From NCBI RefSeq assembly GCF_028206795.1, contig NZ_JAQLFJ010000003.1, positions 10,850 through 74,849 on the forward strand: DNA of 64,000 bases, given 5' to 3'. The notes under the pieces are model-generated. The model was not told the DNA's origin and made no database searches. It saw only the letters and a program-made list of their open reading frames with translations. The position numbers and the translations under genes are program-made. Source of the DNA: Collinsella aerofaciens (lineage in GTDB: Bacteria > Actinomycetota > Coriobacteriia > Coriobacteriales > Coriobacteriaceae). This document shows positions 28,678 to 36,492 of this stretch, piece after piece (the stretch's first letter is position 1; each line of letters starts with the position of its first letter).

Positions 28678-30861
28678 TTACACGTTATCTACCTGCGATA
28701 ACAATGAAATAAGCTCCGCTTTGTTCTTGATCCTCAACTGGCGGTAAGAAGCAGACCGCAGTGCTTGCACCGTAGATGCAGCGTAACCGACATCCTCCGC
28801 AATGGTCTTTGTCGTTGCGCCCTCTGCCGTCATCAGCAAAATTTGCGACTGAACATCGGAAAGGGAGCGCGATGTAAGCAAAGCCAGCTGGCGCACGCGA
28901 GCCGTTTCGGTGAACCCATTCGCACGGTACTCCAAGACGGCCCTCTCGTTCTCAACCGAGTGGGCGAGCGCGATGTGCGTGACGAACATGGGCACAGACC
29001 AGCAGACGACCACCGTTGCCACGACGACATTGACAGCCGAACTATGCCCCAACAGCGACGCAAGGAACAACGGCTCGAAAACCATCAGATCCTGCGCCAT
29101 ATTGAACAAGACAGCCCAGCAAGGAGCCGCCGCCCCAAAGCAAAGCATCCATACCCCAAGCATTTTGCGCTGCGGAAAGCTTCGCAGCACTATATATGTG
29201 AGCAGCATCCCCGTCAGTACCGCAAGTCCATGGATTCGACCCCTAGTAGTTGCATAGATTAAAGCGGCCACACCTATCGAAACTAATGGCGCGATAGCCC
29301 GAGTATGGGCATGAACCTTAAACGGGCACAGCTTAACGGCGAGCGAAGCCATAGACGCTATGCCGCAAAACAGGACCGGCGCAGCCATCAACGGATCGCG
29401 TATGCACCTCCATGCCGCGATATAGACAAAAGACCATTCCACGGCAGACAGTATCGCCCACACACACGGGCTTCCGAGCCCGATCGCCCCATCCGCTCCA
29501 TCCAGATCGTCCCCGCGCTTTGGTTTTCCACCCGCGCTGCACAGCGACAGAAGCAGCCCGAGACCCAATGTATAGCTTGCAAGAGAAAAGGCGATTGCAT
29601 GCGTAACGCCGGAACTCCAATCGCTATCCGCCATTACCAAGGGACCCGCCGCAAGGAGGATGAAAAATGATGTGAGCAGGTATCGAAACAGCCGGCGCGT
29701 CCGAGCTGATACCAGCAGATCGTCAGCATGCCGCTGCAGCGGCTCAGGCCCTACAGCATCACCCTCACCTGCAAACAACGCCACGAGCTCGCCTGAACCC
29801 GCAACCGACGCCTTCCCGTATGCTCGGTGAAGCGTTGTTCGCACCGTCGATGGCTTCGTACCCGTCTCCCTGGCAATTTCCGCCGGCGTTTTCCCTTTGA
29901 GCAGCAGTCGAACAAACTGCTCTTCTCGAGGCGACAGGGCAGGGGAAAACACCCCCGCATCGAATGGGTCGGACGTGCGAGGGGTATCCGAATTGTTGTC
30001 CCGTTTCTCCCTTAGCAATGTGTATACGAAGGCGGCAACAGCAATAGCGGACCCCGTCGACAGTGATGCAATGACCGTGGCATCGCTTGCAAAGTATGCC
30101 TCCTCGACAGCCGGAACAAGGCCAATGGGAACTGCTACGAGCACAGAACGGGCAAACACGTCGCCCTGCCCCCGACCAAAGGCGCGGGGACAGCAAAGCA
30201 GCGGGGCCACAGCCAACATGAGATAGACCAGAGGAATTAAAAGCATAAGGCCAATTGATGCGGCCATTACAGGGGACATCCCCCATGGCTCGGGAACGAC
30301 TCTCCATGAAACTCGACAGCAAAACAGCAGGCAAGACAGGACAACTACTGTTTCTGCAAAAAGTGCGCTCTGCGGTCGGCGGGTCCCCCTTTCGCCGTCC
30401 CGCGCCGCCCCCCGTATCAAAGGAGAGCCCGCCGTATTCCAAATTACATATGAGAGGAGCAACGACCCAGTAAAGCACGAGGCGCATGAAACGCCGCGCA
30501 ACAGCCAGATAGGCGCAAACACGAATGGAATAGAATCTCCGCGAGCATAGAAGGCCAAGTCGGCCCATTCGGGAACCGTAGCAATAACACCAAGGAAAAC
30601 ACCGATAGCACCGAGATGCTTCGGCCGTCTTATTTCTCTCCCCTTGCGGAGCGCAACACCATGACCAAACGCCGCGAGGCATGCACCAAGGATAACGAGC
30701 CAGGTCATCGCACCTGATGCCAGGCCGATTGAAGATGAAAACCGGTGATAAGGGGTGACCGCCATTACGATAAGCGCAACGGCACAGGCAGATGTAGCAG
30801 AACGGCGGGAAAAGAGCATATGGCCTCCATAGCGTGTCATTATATCGCTCGGGCTGCTCAT
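28678..30861 (-). CDS. Membrane regulator with two LuxR-type HTH domains
   Basis: The 727-residue protein is built from two similar modules. Each has a block of about six or seven membrane segments followed by a LuxR/GerE-type helix-turn-helix. The first HTH is near residues 306-360 (LSPREEQFVRLLLKGKTPAEI...). The second is at 667-727 (LSDVQSQILLMTAEGATTKTI...). Single-module regulators of this kind, multi-pass membrane part plus LuxR HTH, are abundant in Coriobacteriia; a tandem fusion in one chain is unusual. No frameshift is needed to join them. The ATG at 30859-30861 follows GGAG. It is adjacent to the secreted protein and ABC transporter genes and divergent from a kinase operon, and may control either. 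Confidence 0.85.
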   Translation of the reverse strand: MSSPSDIMTRYGGHMLFSRRSATSACAVALIVMAVTPYHRFSSSIGLASGAMTWLVILGACLAAFGHGVALRKGREIRRPKHLGAIGVFLGVIATVPEWADLAFYARGDSIPFVFAPIWLLRGVSCASCFTGSLLLSYVIWNTAGSPLIRGAARDGERGTRRPQSALFAETVVVLSCLLFCCRVSWRVVPEPWGMSPVMAASIGLMLLIPLVYLMLAVAPLLCCPRAFGRGQGDVFARSVLVAVPIGLVPAVEEAYFASDATVIASLSTGSAIAVAAFVYTLLREKRDNNSDTPRTSDPFDAGVFSPALSPREEQFVRLLLKGKTPAEIARETGTKPSTVRTTLHRAYGKASVAGSGELVALFAGEGDAVGPEPLQRHADDLLVSARTRRLFRYLLTSFFILLAAGPLVMADSDWSSGVTHAIAFSLASYTLGLGLLLSLCSAGGKPKRGDDLDGADGAIGLGSPCVWAILSAVEWSFVYIAAWRCIRDPLMAAPVLFCGIASMASLAVKLCPFKVHAHTRAIAPLVSIGVAALIYATTRGRIHGLAVLTGMLLTYIVLRSFPQRKMLGVWMLCFGAAAPCWAVLFNMAQDLMVFEPLFLASLLGHSSAVNVVVATVVVCWSVPMFVTHIALAHSVENERAVLEYRANGFTETARVRQLALLTSRSLSDVQSQILLMTAEGATTKTIAEDVGYAASTVQALRSASYRQLRIKNKAELISLLSQVDNV

Positions 30862-30960
30862 TTATCTCCGCGCCTGCACCAGCCAGCATCAACGATTCAG
30901 GCGAACTCCAATCCGAGCCAGATCACGGTCCAGCTTTTGTCCGCAGTCCCCGCATCAAAG

Positions 30961-31100
30961 CGGGATGCGCTTTCCTTTTGAGTATCGATCCGGAAACTGC
31001 ATCCCGTTCTAGGCCAATATTCTGGGATGCAGTTTCCGCAGCCTACCCCATTCGGAAAACGCATCCCGCAATTTGGACGAAAACTGGGGCGCGCTTTCCG
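30961..31100. repeat. Five 16-bp units in strictly alternating orientation
   Basis: Units with consensus CGGGATGCGSTTTCCG lie at 30961-30976 (+), 30991-31006 (-), 31023-31038 (+), 31053-31068 (-) and 31085-31100 (+). Start-to-start distances are 30, 32, 30 and 32 bp and spacers are 14, 16, 14 and 16 bp, close to three helical turns. Neighbouring units can pair; units 2 and 3 form a 14-bp perfect stem. They lie in the 397-bp divergent gap between the twin-HTH regulator and the non-RD kinase operon. This looks like a multi-site operator or a structured leader. Confidence 0.88.
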
Positions 31101-31150
31101 GATGGGTCGAGACGAAGGCCGAGTCAGGCAGGCCACCTCGCCCCGCTACC

Positions 31151-31178
31151 TTCACCATGCGCCCGAGCGTGCTAAACT
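31151..31178 (+). promoter_or_regulatory. Candidate promoter of the kinase operon
   Basis: TTCACC at 31151-31156 and TAAACT at 31173-31178 are separated by 16 bp and lie about 80 bp before the kinase start. Both match the -35/-10 consensus only partly. This is the best candidate for the long plus-strand operon but is tentative. Confidence 0.35.
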
Positions 31179-31258
31179 AGCAGCATCTATGCCACCGCGA
31201 ACGGCTTGGCTCCGCGCCTGCCGCTCGCAAACGAACTTTAAACGCACGAGGGTTGGCC

Positions 31259-33112
31259 ATGCCGCTTTTCTCGCAACATACCGCCCGGTTCTCGCCGGAC
31301 GTTCCCTTGGAGGGCACCAGCTCTCGCGAGCTGCTCAAGCGGTTCCAGCCGCTCGAGACGCTCGCGACCGGCGGTTTTGGCTCCATCGAGATTTGCCGCG
31401 ACACGCACCTGCGCCGTCGCGTCGCCATTAAGCGCATCCCCCTTATCAACGGCGCCGGCATGCCCGCCAGCGACATCATGGATGTCCTGCGCGAGGCACA
31501 CACCGCCGCCATGCTTCAACATCCCAATATCGTGCAGGTTATCGACTTTACGCACGACACCGCCTATGCCTACCTGGTCATGGAGTATGTCGACGGCATG
31601 TCCCTAGCCGAGTTTTTGCATCGCGTGGACGGCCATTCGCTCACCTTTGACGAGGCCGCGGCAATTGCCGACGCGCTGGGCCAGGCGCTCACCTTCGCCC
31701 ATAGCAACGGCGTGCTCCATCTGGATATTAAGCCCGCCAACGTGCTCATCGACCACTCGGGCAATGTAAAGCTCACCGACTTTGGCATGGCGCGGCTGTC
31801 GTCTGCCGGCGGCTTTGGCGGCTCGCGCGGCGGCACCATCGGCTACATGCCGCCCGAGCAGCTCGATATCGAGACCGGTACAGTCGACGAGCGCGCCGAT
31901 GTCTTTGCCCTCGCCTGTGTGATCTACGAGGGCCTGTGCGGCAACGCTCCCTTTATGGCCGCCACGCCCGGCGACTCGCTCGACCGCATCATCGGCGGTA
32001 CCACCTACCCCAGCGAGCTCATCCCGCACTTTCCCCCGGGAGCCGAGGCTGCACTCATGAGCGCCCTCTCCCCCATGCCGCAAGACCGCCCCAACAGCAT
32101 CGAGGCATTTTGCGACCAGCTGCTCGCCGGCTTGGGTAGCGTGCGCGAGGGCCGTCGCAGCCTGGAGCAGATGGTGGGCGAGCTGTCGGACGACGAGCGC
32201 GCGGCAGACGATATCGAATCGTTACCCTATGAGGACGACACCATCGAGGTCGACCCCGCACTCGGCTGGGCCGGCACGCGCTGGAGCCACGCGCGCGATT
32301 ACACCATGCGCGCCATCTCGGCGCTAACGTGTAGCGCCTTTAGTTTTTTGATCATGCAGACGGCTGGCGTCGCGGCGCTTCCCGGACTTATTGCCGCGGC
32401 CATCGCGATTGGGGCGGCCGCCGGCCTGGCCCCGCAGATTGGCTCGGCCATCTCGGCCGTGGGCTTTTTGGTACTTATGGCCAACGCCACCATGCAGACG
32501 CAGGGCATCCTGTCGATGCTGCCCGTCGCGGTGCTCTTTGCCGCTGCCATGTCCGGTTGGTGGATCGCCTGGGGCCGCACCGAGGCCGCCGCGAGCGCCG
32601 CGCTCACCTGCGCGGTGGCACTTGGCTGTCTAACGGGCGACGTCCTCCTTGCCGCCGGGGTCGCCGCCGGCATCGCTGCCTTTTGGCTCGGCCCGGCAAG
32701 CGCCGCGGCCGCCACGGGGATGGGCGCACTTTTTGGCCGCCTGGCTACGGTTGCGCTTTCCGCCGGAGGCGTACTGGGGCTCGGCGATGTTGCCGCGGCA
32801 CTGGGAGACATGCTCTTCTGGGCTGCCGTCGTGCTCGTCGCGGCGACAGCTGCACTGACATCTCTGCTGCTCAACGCCCATGCCAAGCGTGCCGAGCAGG
32901 GCTCGAACCTGGCTGCAATCGCTGCCATCGCCGGCTGCGGAATAGGCACCGCGGCGTCGCTCTGTCTTGCACACCATATGGAAATTGCCAGCCTTGCGGG
33001 CGCGGTCGTCGTCAAGGCGGCGGTTGCGGGAACCCTATCCTCTATAATCGTTGGGATATGCCTATATTTGCTCGGATACCAAAGAACCTATACGGAGAGT
33101 GATCTTTCGTGA
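31259..33112 (+). CDS. Membrane Ser/Thr kinase, non-RD type
   Basis: The 617-residue protein has an N-terminal kinase domain (about 27-290): glycine loop LATGGFGS, VAIKRI lysine, catalytic loop HLDIKPANV near 154, DFG near 170, and GYMPPEQ. The catalytic loop has HLD where active kinases usually have HRD, so it is a non-RD kinase that does not need activation-loop phosphorylation in the usual way. A long C-terminal region from about 350 holds nine or ten hydrophobic segments. The ATG at 31259 has GAGGG six bases before it; a TTG two codons earlier is the alternative. It heads an operon of FHA, phosphatase, cell-wall and PASTA-kinase genes. Confidence 0.88.
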   Translation: MPLFSQHTARFSPDVPLEGTSSRELLKRFQPLETLATGGFGSIEICRDTHLRRRVAIKRIPLINGAGMPASDIMDVLREAHTAAMLQHPNIVQVIDFTHDTAYAYLVMEYVDGMSLAEFLHRVDGHSLTFDEAAAIADALGQALTFAHSNGVLHLDIKPANVLIDHSGNVKLTDFGMARLSSAGGFGGSRGGTIGYMPPEQLDIETGTVDERADVFALACVIYEGLCGNAPFMAATPGDSLDRIIGGTTYPSELIPHFPPGAEAALMSALSPMPQDRPNSIEAFCDQLLAGLGSVREGRRSLEQMVGELSDDERAADDIESLPYEDDTIEVDPALGWAGTRWSHARDYTMRAISALTCSAFSFLIMQTAGVAALPGLIAAAIAIGAAAGLAPQIGSAISAVGFLVLMANATMQTQGILSMLPVAVLFAAAMSGWWIAWGRTEAAASAALTCAVALGCLTGDVLLAAGVAAGIAAFWLGPASAAAATGMGALFGRLATVALSAGGVLGLGDVAAALGDMLFWAAVVLVAATAALTSLLLNAHAKRAEQGSNLAAIAAIAGCGIGTAASLCLAHHMEIASLAGAVVVKAAVAGTLSSIIVGICLYLLGYQRTYTESDLS

Positions 33113-34122
33113 ACTTCCTGAACATCTTCGAGGACCACGTGGCCGGCATCTTCGGTGCCACCCGTGCCCCGTTCTCCTTTAAGAAGCTTGCCAAGCAGGC
33201 CGCTCGCGACATGGAGGATCAGACTCTGGTGATCAACGGCGTCAACACCGCGCCGGCACTCTATACCATCCTGATCGCCGCCGACGACGATCCCATGCTC
33301 GCCCCGTTCTACCCCGAGCTTTCACGCGAGGTCCGCGAGTTTGTGAAGGCGCAGGCCGAAAAGCGCCGCTATGTCTTTGTCGGAGAGCCCCTCGTGCGCT
33401 TTATGATCGATCCGCAGCTGCGCGCCGGCAAGTTCTCGGTCTTTGCCGAGAACGTCGATGCCCCCACGCTCGGCCGCCTGTACGAAGAAGAGCGCGCCTA
33501 TCAAAACGGCCTGGGCCAGAACAACTCCGCGGCAAGCCGTGCCGCCAGCGCCCCGCGCGCCGGCCAGCAGCAGTTTGCTGCCCCGCAGCAGCAGCGCCCC
33601 GCCGCCATGCCCCAGCAGCAGCCGACGCCTCGCGCCGCCGCTCCCGACCCGCTTGCCGTGGCAGATCCCTTCGCGCCTAGCGTCCCCGACCCCGCCGCCG
33701 CACCCATCCCGGTGCCGCAGACCGTCTCGCGCGACGCGCTTGCCGGCATGGGCGGAGCCGCCGCGACCGGTGCCGCCGTGGGCCTAGGCGCCGCAGCCGG
33801 CATCGCCTCCAACATGGCGAGCACTCGCGCCCCGCAGCGCCCGCTCGCCCAGCTCGTCGACGTCGTGAGCGGCGAGAGCCATAGCATCACCTCCGCACAG
33901 GTGACCATCGGTCGCGAGCGCTCAGTTTCCGACATTGCCCTGCGCGACCCCAACGTGTCGCGCCGCCACGCCCAGCTCACCTTTACGGGCTCGGATTGGT
34001 CGATTGAGGACCTCAATTCCACCAACGGCACGCTCGTCAACAACCGCCGCATTACGCGCTGCCCGCTGCGCAACGGCGATCTGCTGACGTTTGGCCTGAG
34101 TACCTTTGAATTTAGGGGATAG
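33109..34122 (+). CDS. fhaA: FhaA-like protein with DUF3662 and FHA domains
   Basis: The 337-residue protein has an N-terminal domain (1-125, starting MNFLNIFEDHVAGIFG and including PAPFSFKKLAKQAARDM-like residues) similar to the DUF3662 domain of FhaA. A Gln/Pro/Ala-rich linker follows (about 140-245), then a C-terminal FHA domain with SRRHAQL and DLNSTNGT. In actinobacteria FhaA is phosphorylated by PknB-type kinases and restrains peptidoglycan synthesis with its partners. The start is a GTG at 33109 overlapping the kinase stop by four bases. The soluble location is inferred from the absence of membrane segments. Confidence 0.9.
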   Translation: MNFLNIFEDHVAGIFGATRAPFSFKKLAKQAARDMEDQTLVINGVNTAPALYTILIAADDDPMLAPFYPELSREVREFVKAQAEKRRYVFVGEPLVRFMIDPQLRAGKFSVFAENVDAPTLGRLYEEERAYQNGLGQNNSAASRAASAPRAGQQQFAAPQQQRPAAMPQQQPTPRAAAPDPLAVADPFAPSVPDPAAAPIPVPQTVSRDALAGMGGAAATGAAVGLGAAAGIASNMASTRAPQRPLAQLVDVVSGESHSITSAQVTIGRERSVSDIALRDPNVSRRHAQLTFTGSDWSIEDLNSTNGTLVNNRRITRCPLRNGDLLTFGLSTFEFRG

Positions 34123-34128
34123 TCGCTT

Positions 34129-34545
34129 ATGAACATCGATATCGTCCTTTTTGCAGGCCGCATCGTCCTGGTCGCCCTGCTCTATATCTTCCTGTTCGCC
34201 GTCATGAAGACCGGCGTGGGACTTGTGCGCGGACAGCGCCGCGACTCGGCTATCTGGACGATCGATGTGGACAAGGGTCCGCGCGGCATCCGTGGCATCC
34301 ACGTAGACATGCTCGGCCCCGTCATCGTCGGTCGCTCGCCATCTTCGGACATCTGCATCAACGAACCGTTCGTCTCGGCCTCGCATGCGCGCTTTTCGCT
34401 GCAGGGCCCGGCGCTCATCATCGAGGACCTCAACTCGCTTAACGGCACGCTCGTCAACGGCCGCCAGCTTGTTGAGCCCGCAACGCTACGCGAGGGCGAC
34501 GAAGTCCAGATTGGCGATGTGGTCATGAAGGTGAACCGTCGATGA
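34129..34545 (+). CDS. fhaB: FhaB-like membrane-anchored FHA protein
   Basis: The 138-residue protein has one N-terminal membrane segment (about 5-25) and a C-terminal FHA domain (about 55-138). That domain has GRSPSSDICI, SASHARF and DLNSLNGTLVNG, the phosphothreonine-binding signatures. It is the size and architecture of FhaB/FipA of actinobacteria, which links PknB signalling to division and cell-wall enzymes. It follows FhaA by six bases and overlaps the PP2C gene start by four. The order fhaA-fhaB-pstP is conserved in actinobacteria. Confidence 0.9.
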   Translation: MNIDIVLFAGRIVLVALLYIFLFAVMKTGVGLVRGQRRDSAIWTIDVDKGPRGIRGIHVDMLGPVIVGRSPSSDICINEPFVSASHARFSLQGPALIIEDLNSLNGTLVNGRQLVEPATLREGDEVQIGDVVMKVNRR

Positions 34546-36476
34546 TCGACGAGGAGAACAAGTCCGCAACTATGACCGAAGCACCGGCTGCCGCCGCAGC
34601 TGCGCCGGCCCACGCCGCTCCGGCGGGCTCCGCACCCGTGGAGCCCGAGGACACCGTGTTCTCCCTGCCTCTTTCGCATGTAACGCATGATATTTCGGAT
34701 TTCGCCGATAACGAGGACGAAGAGGATACCGTAGCAGCGCCCATCGGCGCACATGCTGCGGAACAGCCCACAGCGCCCGAAGCAATCCCGGCGCCGGCTC
34801 ACTTTGCAGAGCCCGTCGCCGCGGCAATCAACGAGAGCGCTGCGGTGTTTGCAGCACCCGAGCCCGCCGCGCCGGCGTTTCCCATAGCCCCGGCATCCGA
34901 GGTTGCGCCCGCGTCTACGCCGGCGCCCGAGGCGGGGCCATCCCCCGAGGACGGCCCCGCGCCCAAGACCCCGCAGCCTGCGCCCGCAAGCGAGTCCGAT
35001 GCCGTAGCCGAGCCCGCCGCCCAGTCGCAAAGCACGCCCGCGCCGTCGCACTTTGCGACGCCCGAGCCTATAGACGTCAGCCCGCAAGACGACGAGTCGG
35101 CCGCCCGCATGTCCGAGGAGCCCGACTCCCCGGACACCGGCGATTCCGAATCAAACGTCGAGACCGACACCGTCTCTCCCGGTGACACCGCCGAGATCGA
35201 CGTTGCCGCCGTTGAGGCCAAGCTCAAAGACCCCGGCTCGACCATGAGCTTTGAGCCCCTGACCGAGGAGCGCATCGAGACTGACTCGACCTATGATGCC
35301 GGCACCACCACACAACTCATGTGGGGCGCCCGCTCCGACGTTGGCTGCGTGCGCCCGCACAATGAGGATTCCTACCTGGTGCAGTCGCCGCTCTTTTGCG
35401 TATGCGACGGCATGGGCGGTCACGCCGCCGGCGAGGTAGCCTCTTCCATCGCCGTCGAGACTATTGCCAAGACGGCCCCGCAGTCCGCCGACGCAGCACG
35501 CCTGGCCGCAGCCGTCGAGGCAGCCAACGCCGCCGTAATCGAGGCGGCCATGAACGGCCTGGGTAAGCCCGGCATGGGCTGCACAGCCACCTGCGCCTAT
35601 ATCGAAAACGACACGCTCGCCATCGCCCACGTGGGTGACTCTCGCGCCTATCTGCTCCACGAGGGCACGCTCATCCGCGTGACCCGCGACCACTCCTACG
35701 TGGAGGAGCTCGTGGACGCCGGCGAGATCACGGCAGACGAGGCTCGCGTCCACCCCAACCGCTCGGTCATCACCCGCGCGCTGGGCTCGGACCCCGCCAT
35801 GTATGCCGACCACTTCACTCTGCATATCGAGGAAGGCGACCGCCTGGTCCTGTGCTCCGACGGCCTCTCGAGCATGATTCCCGATAGCGATATCGAGAAC
35901 ATCGCCACGCAGTCCTCAACCGCGCAAATCTGCGTCGACAACCTAGTGGACGCGGCGCTTGCCGCCGGCGGCCACGACAACGTGACCGTAGTAGTCGTTG
36001 ACCTGGTTGACGATGGCGTCATGCGCGAGGCGCAACGCGTGCGTCGCCGCAACGTTACTATCGCCGCCATCCTGGCCCTCGTCTTTGTGCTGGCAGCTGG
36101 CATCTGGGCCTACACGGGTGTCACCGGCTCGTACTACCTGGGTACCTACCAGGGCAATGTCGCCGTCTGGCGCGGCCTGCCCGGCAAGCCGCTCGGACTC
36201 AAGCTCCACTGGCTCGAAAGCGAAACCAGCATTAAGCTGTCCGACCTGCCCGAAGACACGCAAAACCGCCTCAAGGCGGGCATTCCGCAAACAAGTGTCG
36301 ACGATGCGCAGGACACGATATCCAAGTACCGCCACCAGATCGACGAGGAGCAGACCCGCCAGGTGATCGACGCGCAAACGATTCGCGACAACACCAATCA
36401 GGGATCGACCTCCGAATCAGATTCCGAGAAAACCGCCGAACAGTCCGCCGAGGCCGAAGCCTCCGATAAGAATTAG
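34542..36476 (+). CDS. pstP: PP2C-type Ser/Thr phosphatase, membrane-anchored
   Basis: The 644-residue protein contains a PP2C domain (about 259-495). Metal-binding and core motifs are RPHNEDS, CDGMGGHAAGE (near 288), GMGCTATCAY, HVGDSRAYLL (near 362), TRDHSYV and GGHDNVTVVVV. One membrane segment (about 504-528) and a 115-residue extracytoplasmic tail follow. This matches PstP, which reverses PknA/PknB phosphorylation. The first 255 residues are an Ala/Pro/Glu-rich, low-complexity acidic region that PstP proteins normally lack. The ATG at 34542 overlaps the FhaB stop. A later start would need to skip a clearly GC-biased coding stretch, so the extension looks real. Confidence 0.93.
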   Translation: MIDEENKSATMTEAPAAAAAAPAHAAPAGSAPVEPEDTVFSLPLSHVTHDISDFADNEDEEDTVAAPIGAHAAEQPTAPEAIPAPAHFAEPVAAAINESAAVFAAPEPAAPAFPIAPASEVAPASTPAPEAGPSPEDGPAPKTPQPAPASESDAVAEPAAQSQSTPAPSHFATPEPIDVSPQDDESAARMSEEPDSPDTGDSESNVETDTVSPGDTAEIDVAAVEAKLKDPGSTMSFEPLTEERIETDSTYDAGTTTQLMWGARSDVGCVRPHNEDSYLVQSPLFCVCDGMGGHAAGEVASSIAVETIAKTAPQSADAARLAAAVEAANAAVIEAAMNGLGKPGMGCTATCAYIENDTLAIAHVGDSRAYLLHEGTLIRVTRDHSYVEELVDAGEITADEARVHPNRSVITRALGSDPAMYADHFTLHIEEGDRLVLCSDGLSSMIPDSDIENIATQSSTAQICVDNLVDAALAAGGHDNVTVVVVDLVDDGVMREAQRVRRRNVTIAAILALVFVLAAGIWAYTGVTGSYYLGTYQGNVAVWRGLPGKPLGLKLHWLESETSIKLSDLPEDTQNRLKAGIPQTSVDDAQDTISKYRHQIDEEQTRQVIDAQTIRDNTNQGSTSESDSEKTAEQSAEAEASDKN

Positions 36477-36492
36477 AAAGGGAGTGCCGCTT

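Noticed and set aside
30961..31100. A short CRISPR array
   Set aside because: Units are only 16 bp, alternate in orientation and have spacers of 14-16 bp, so this is not a CRISPR.
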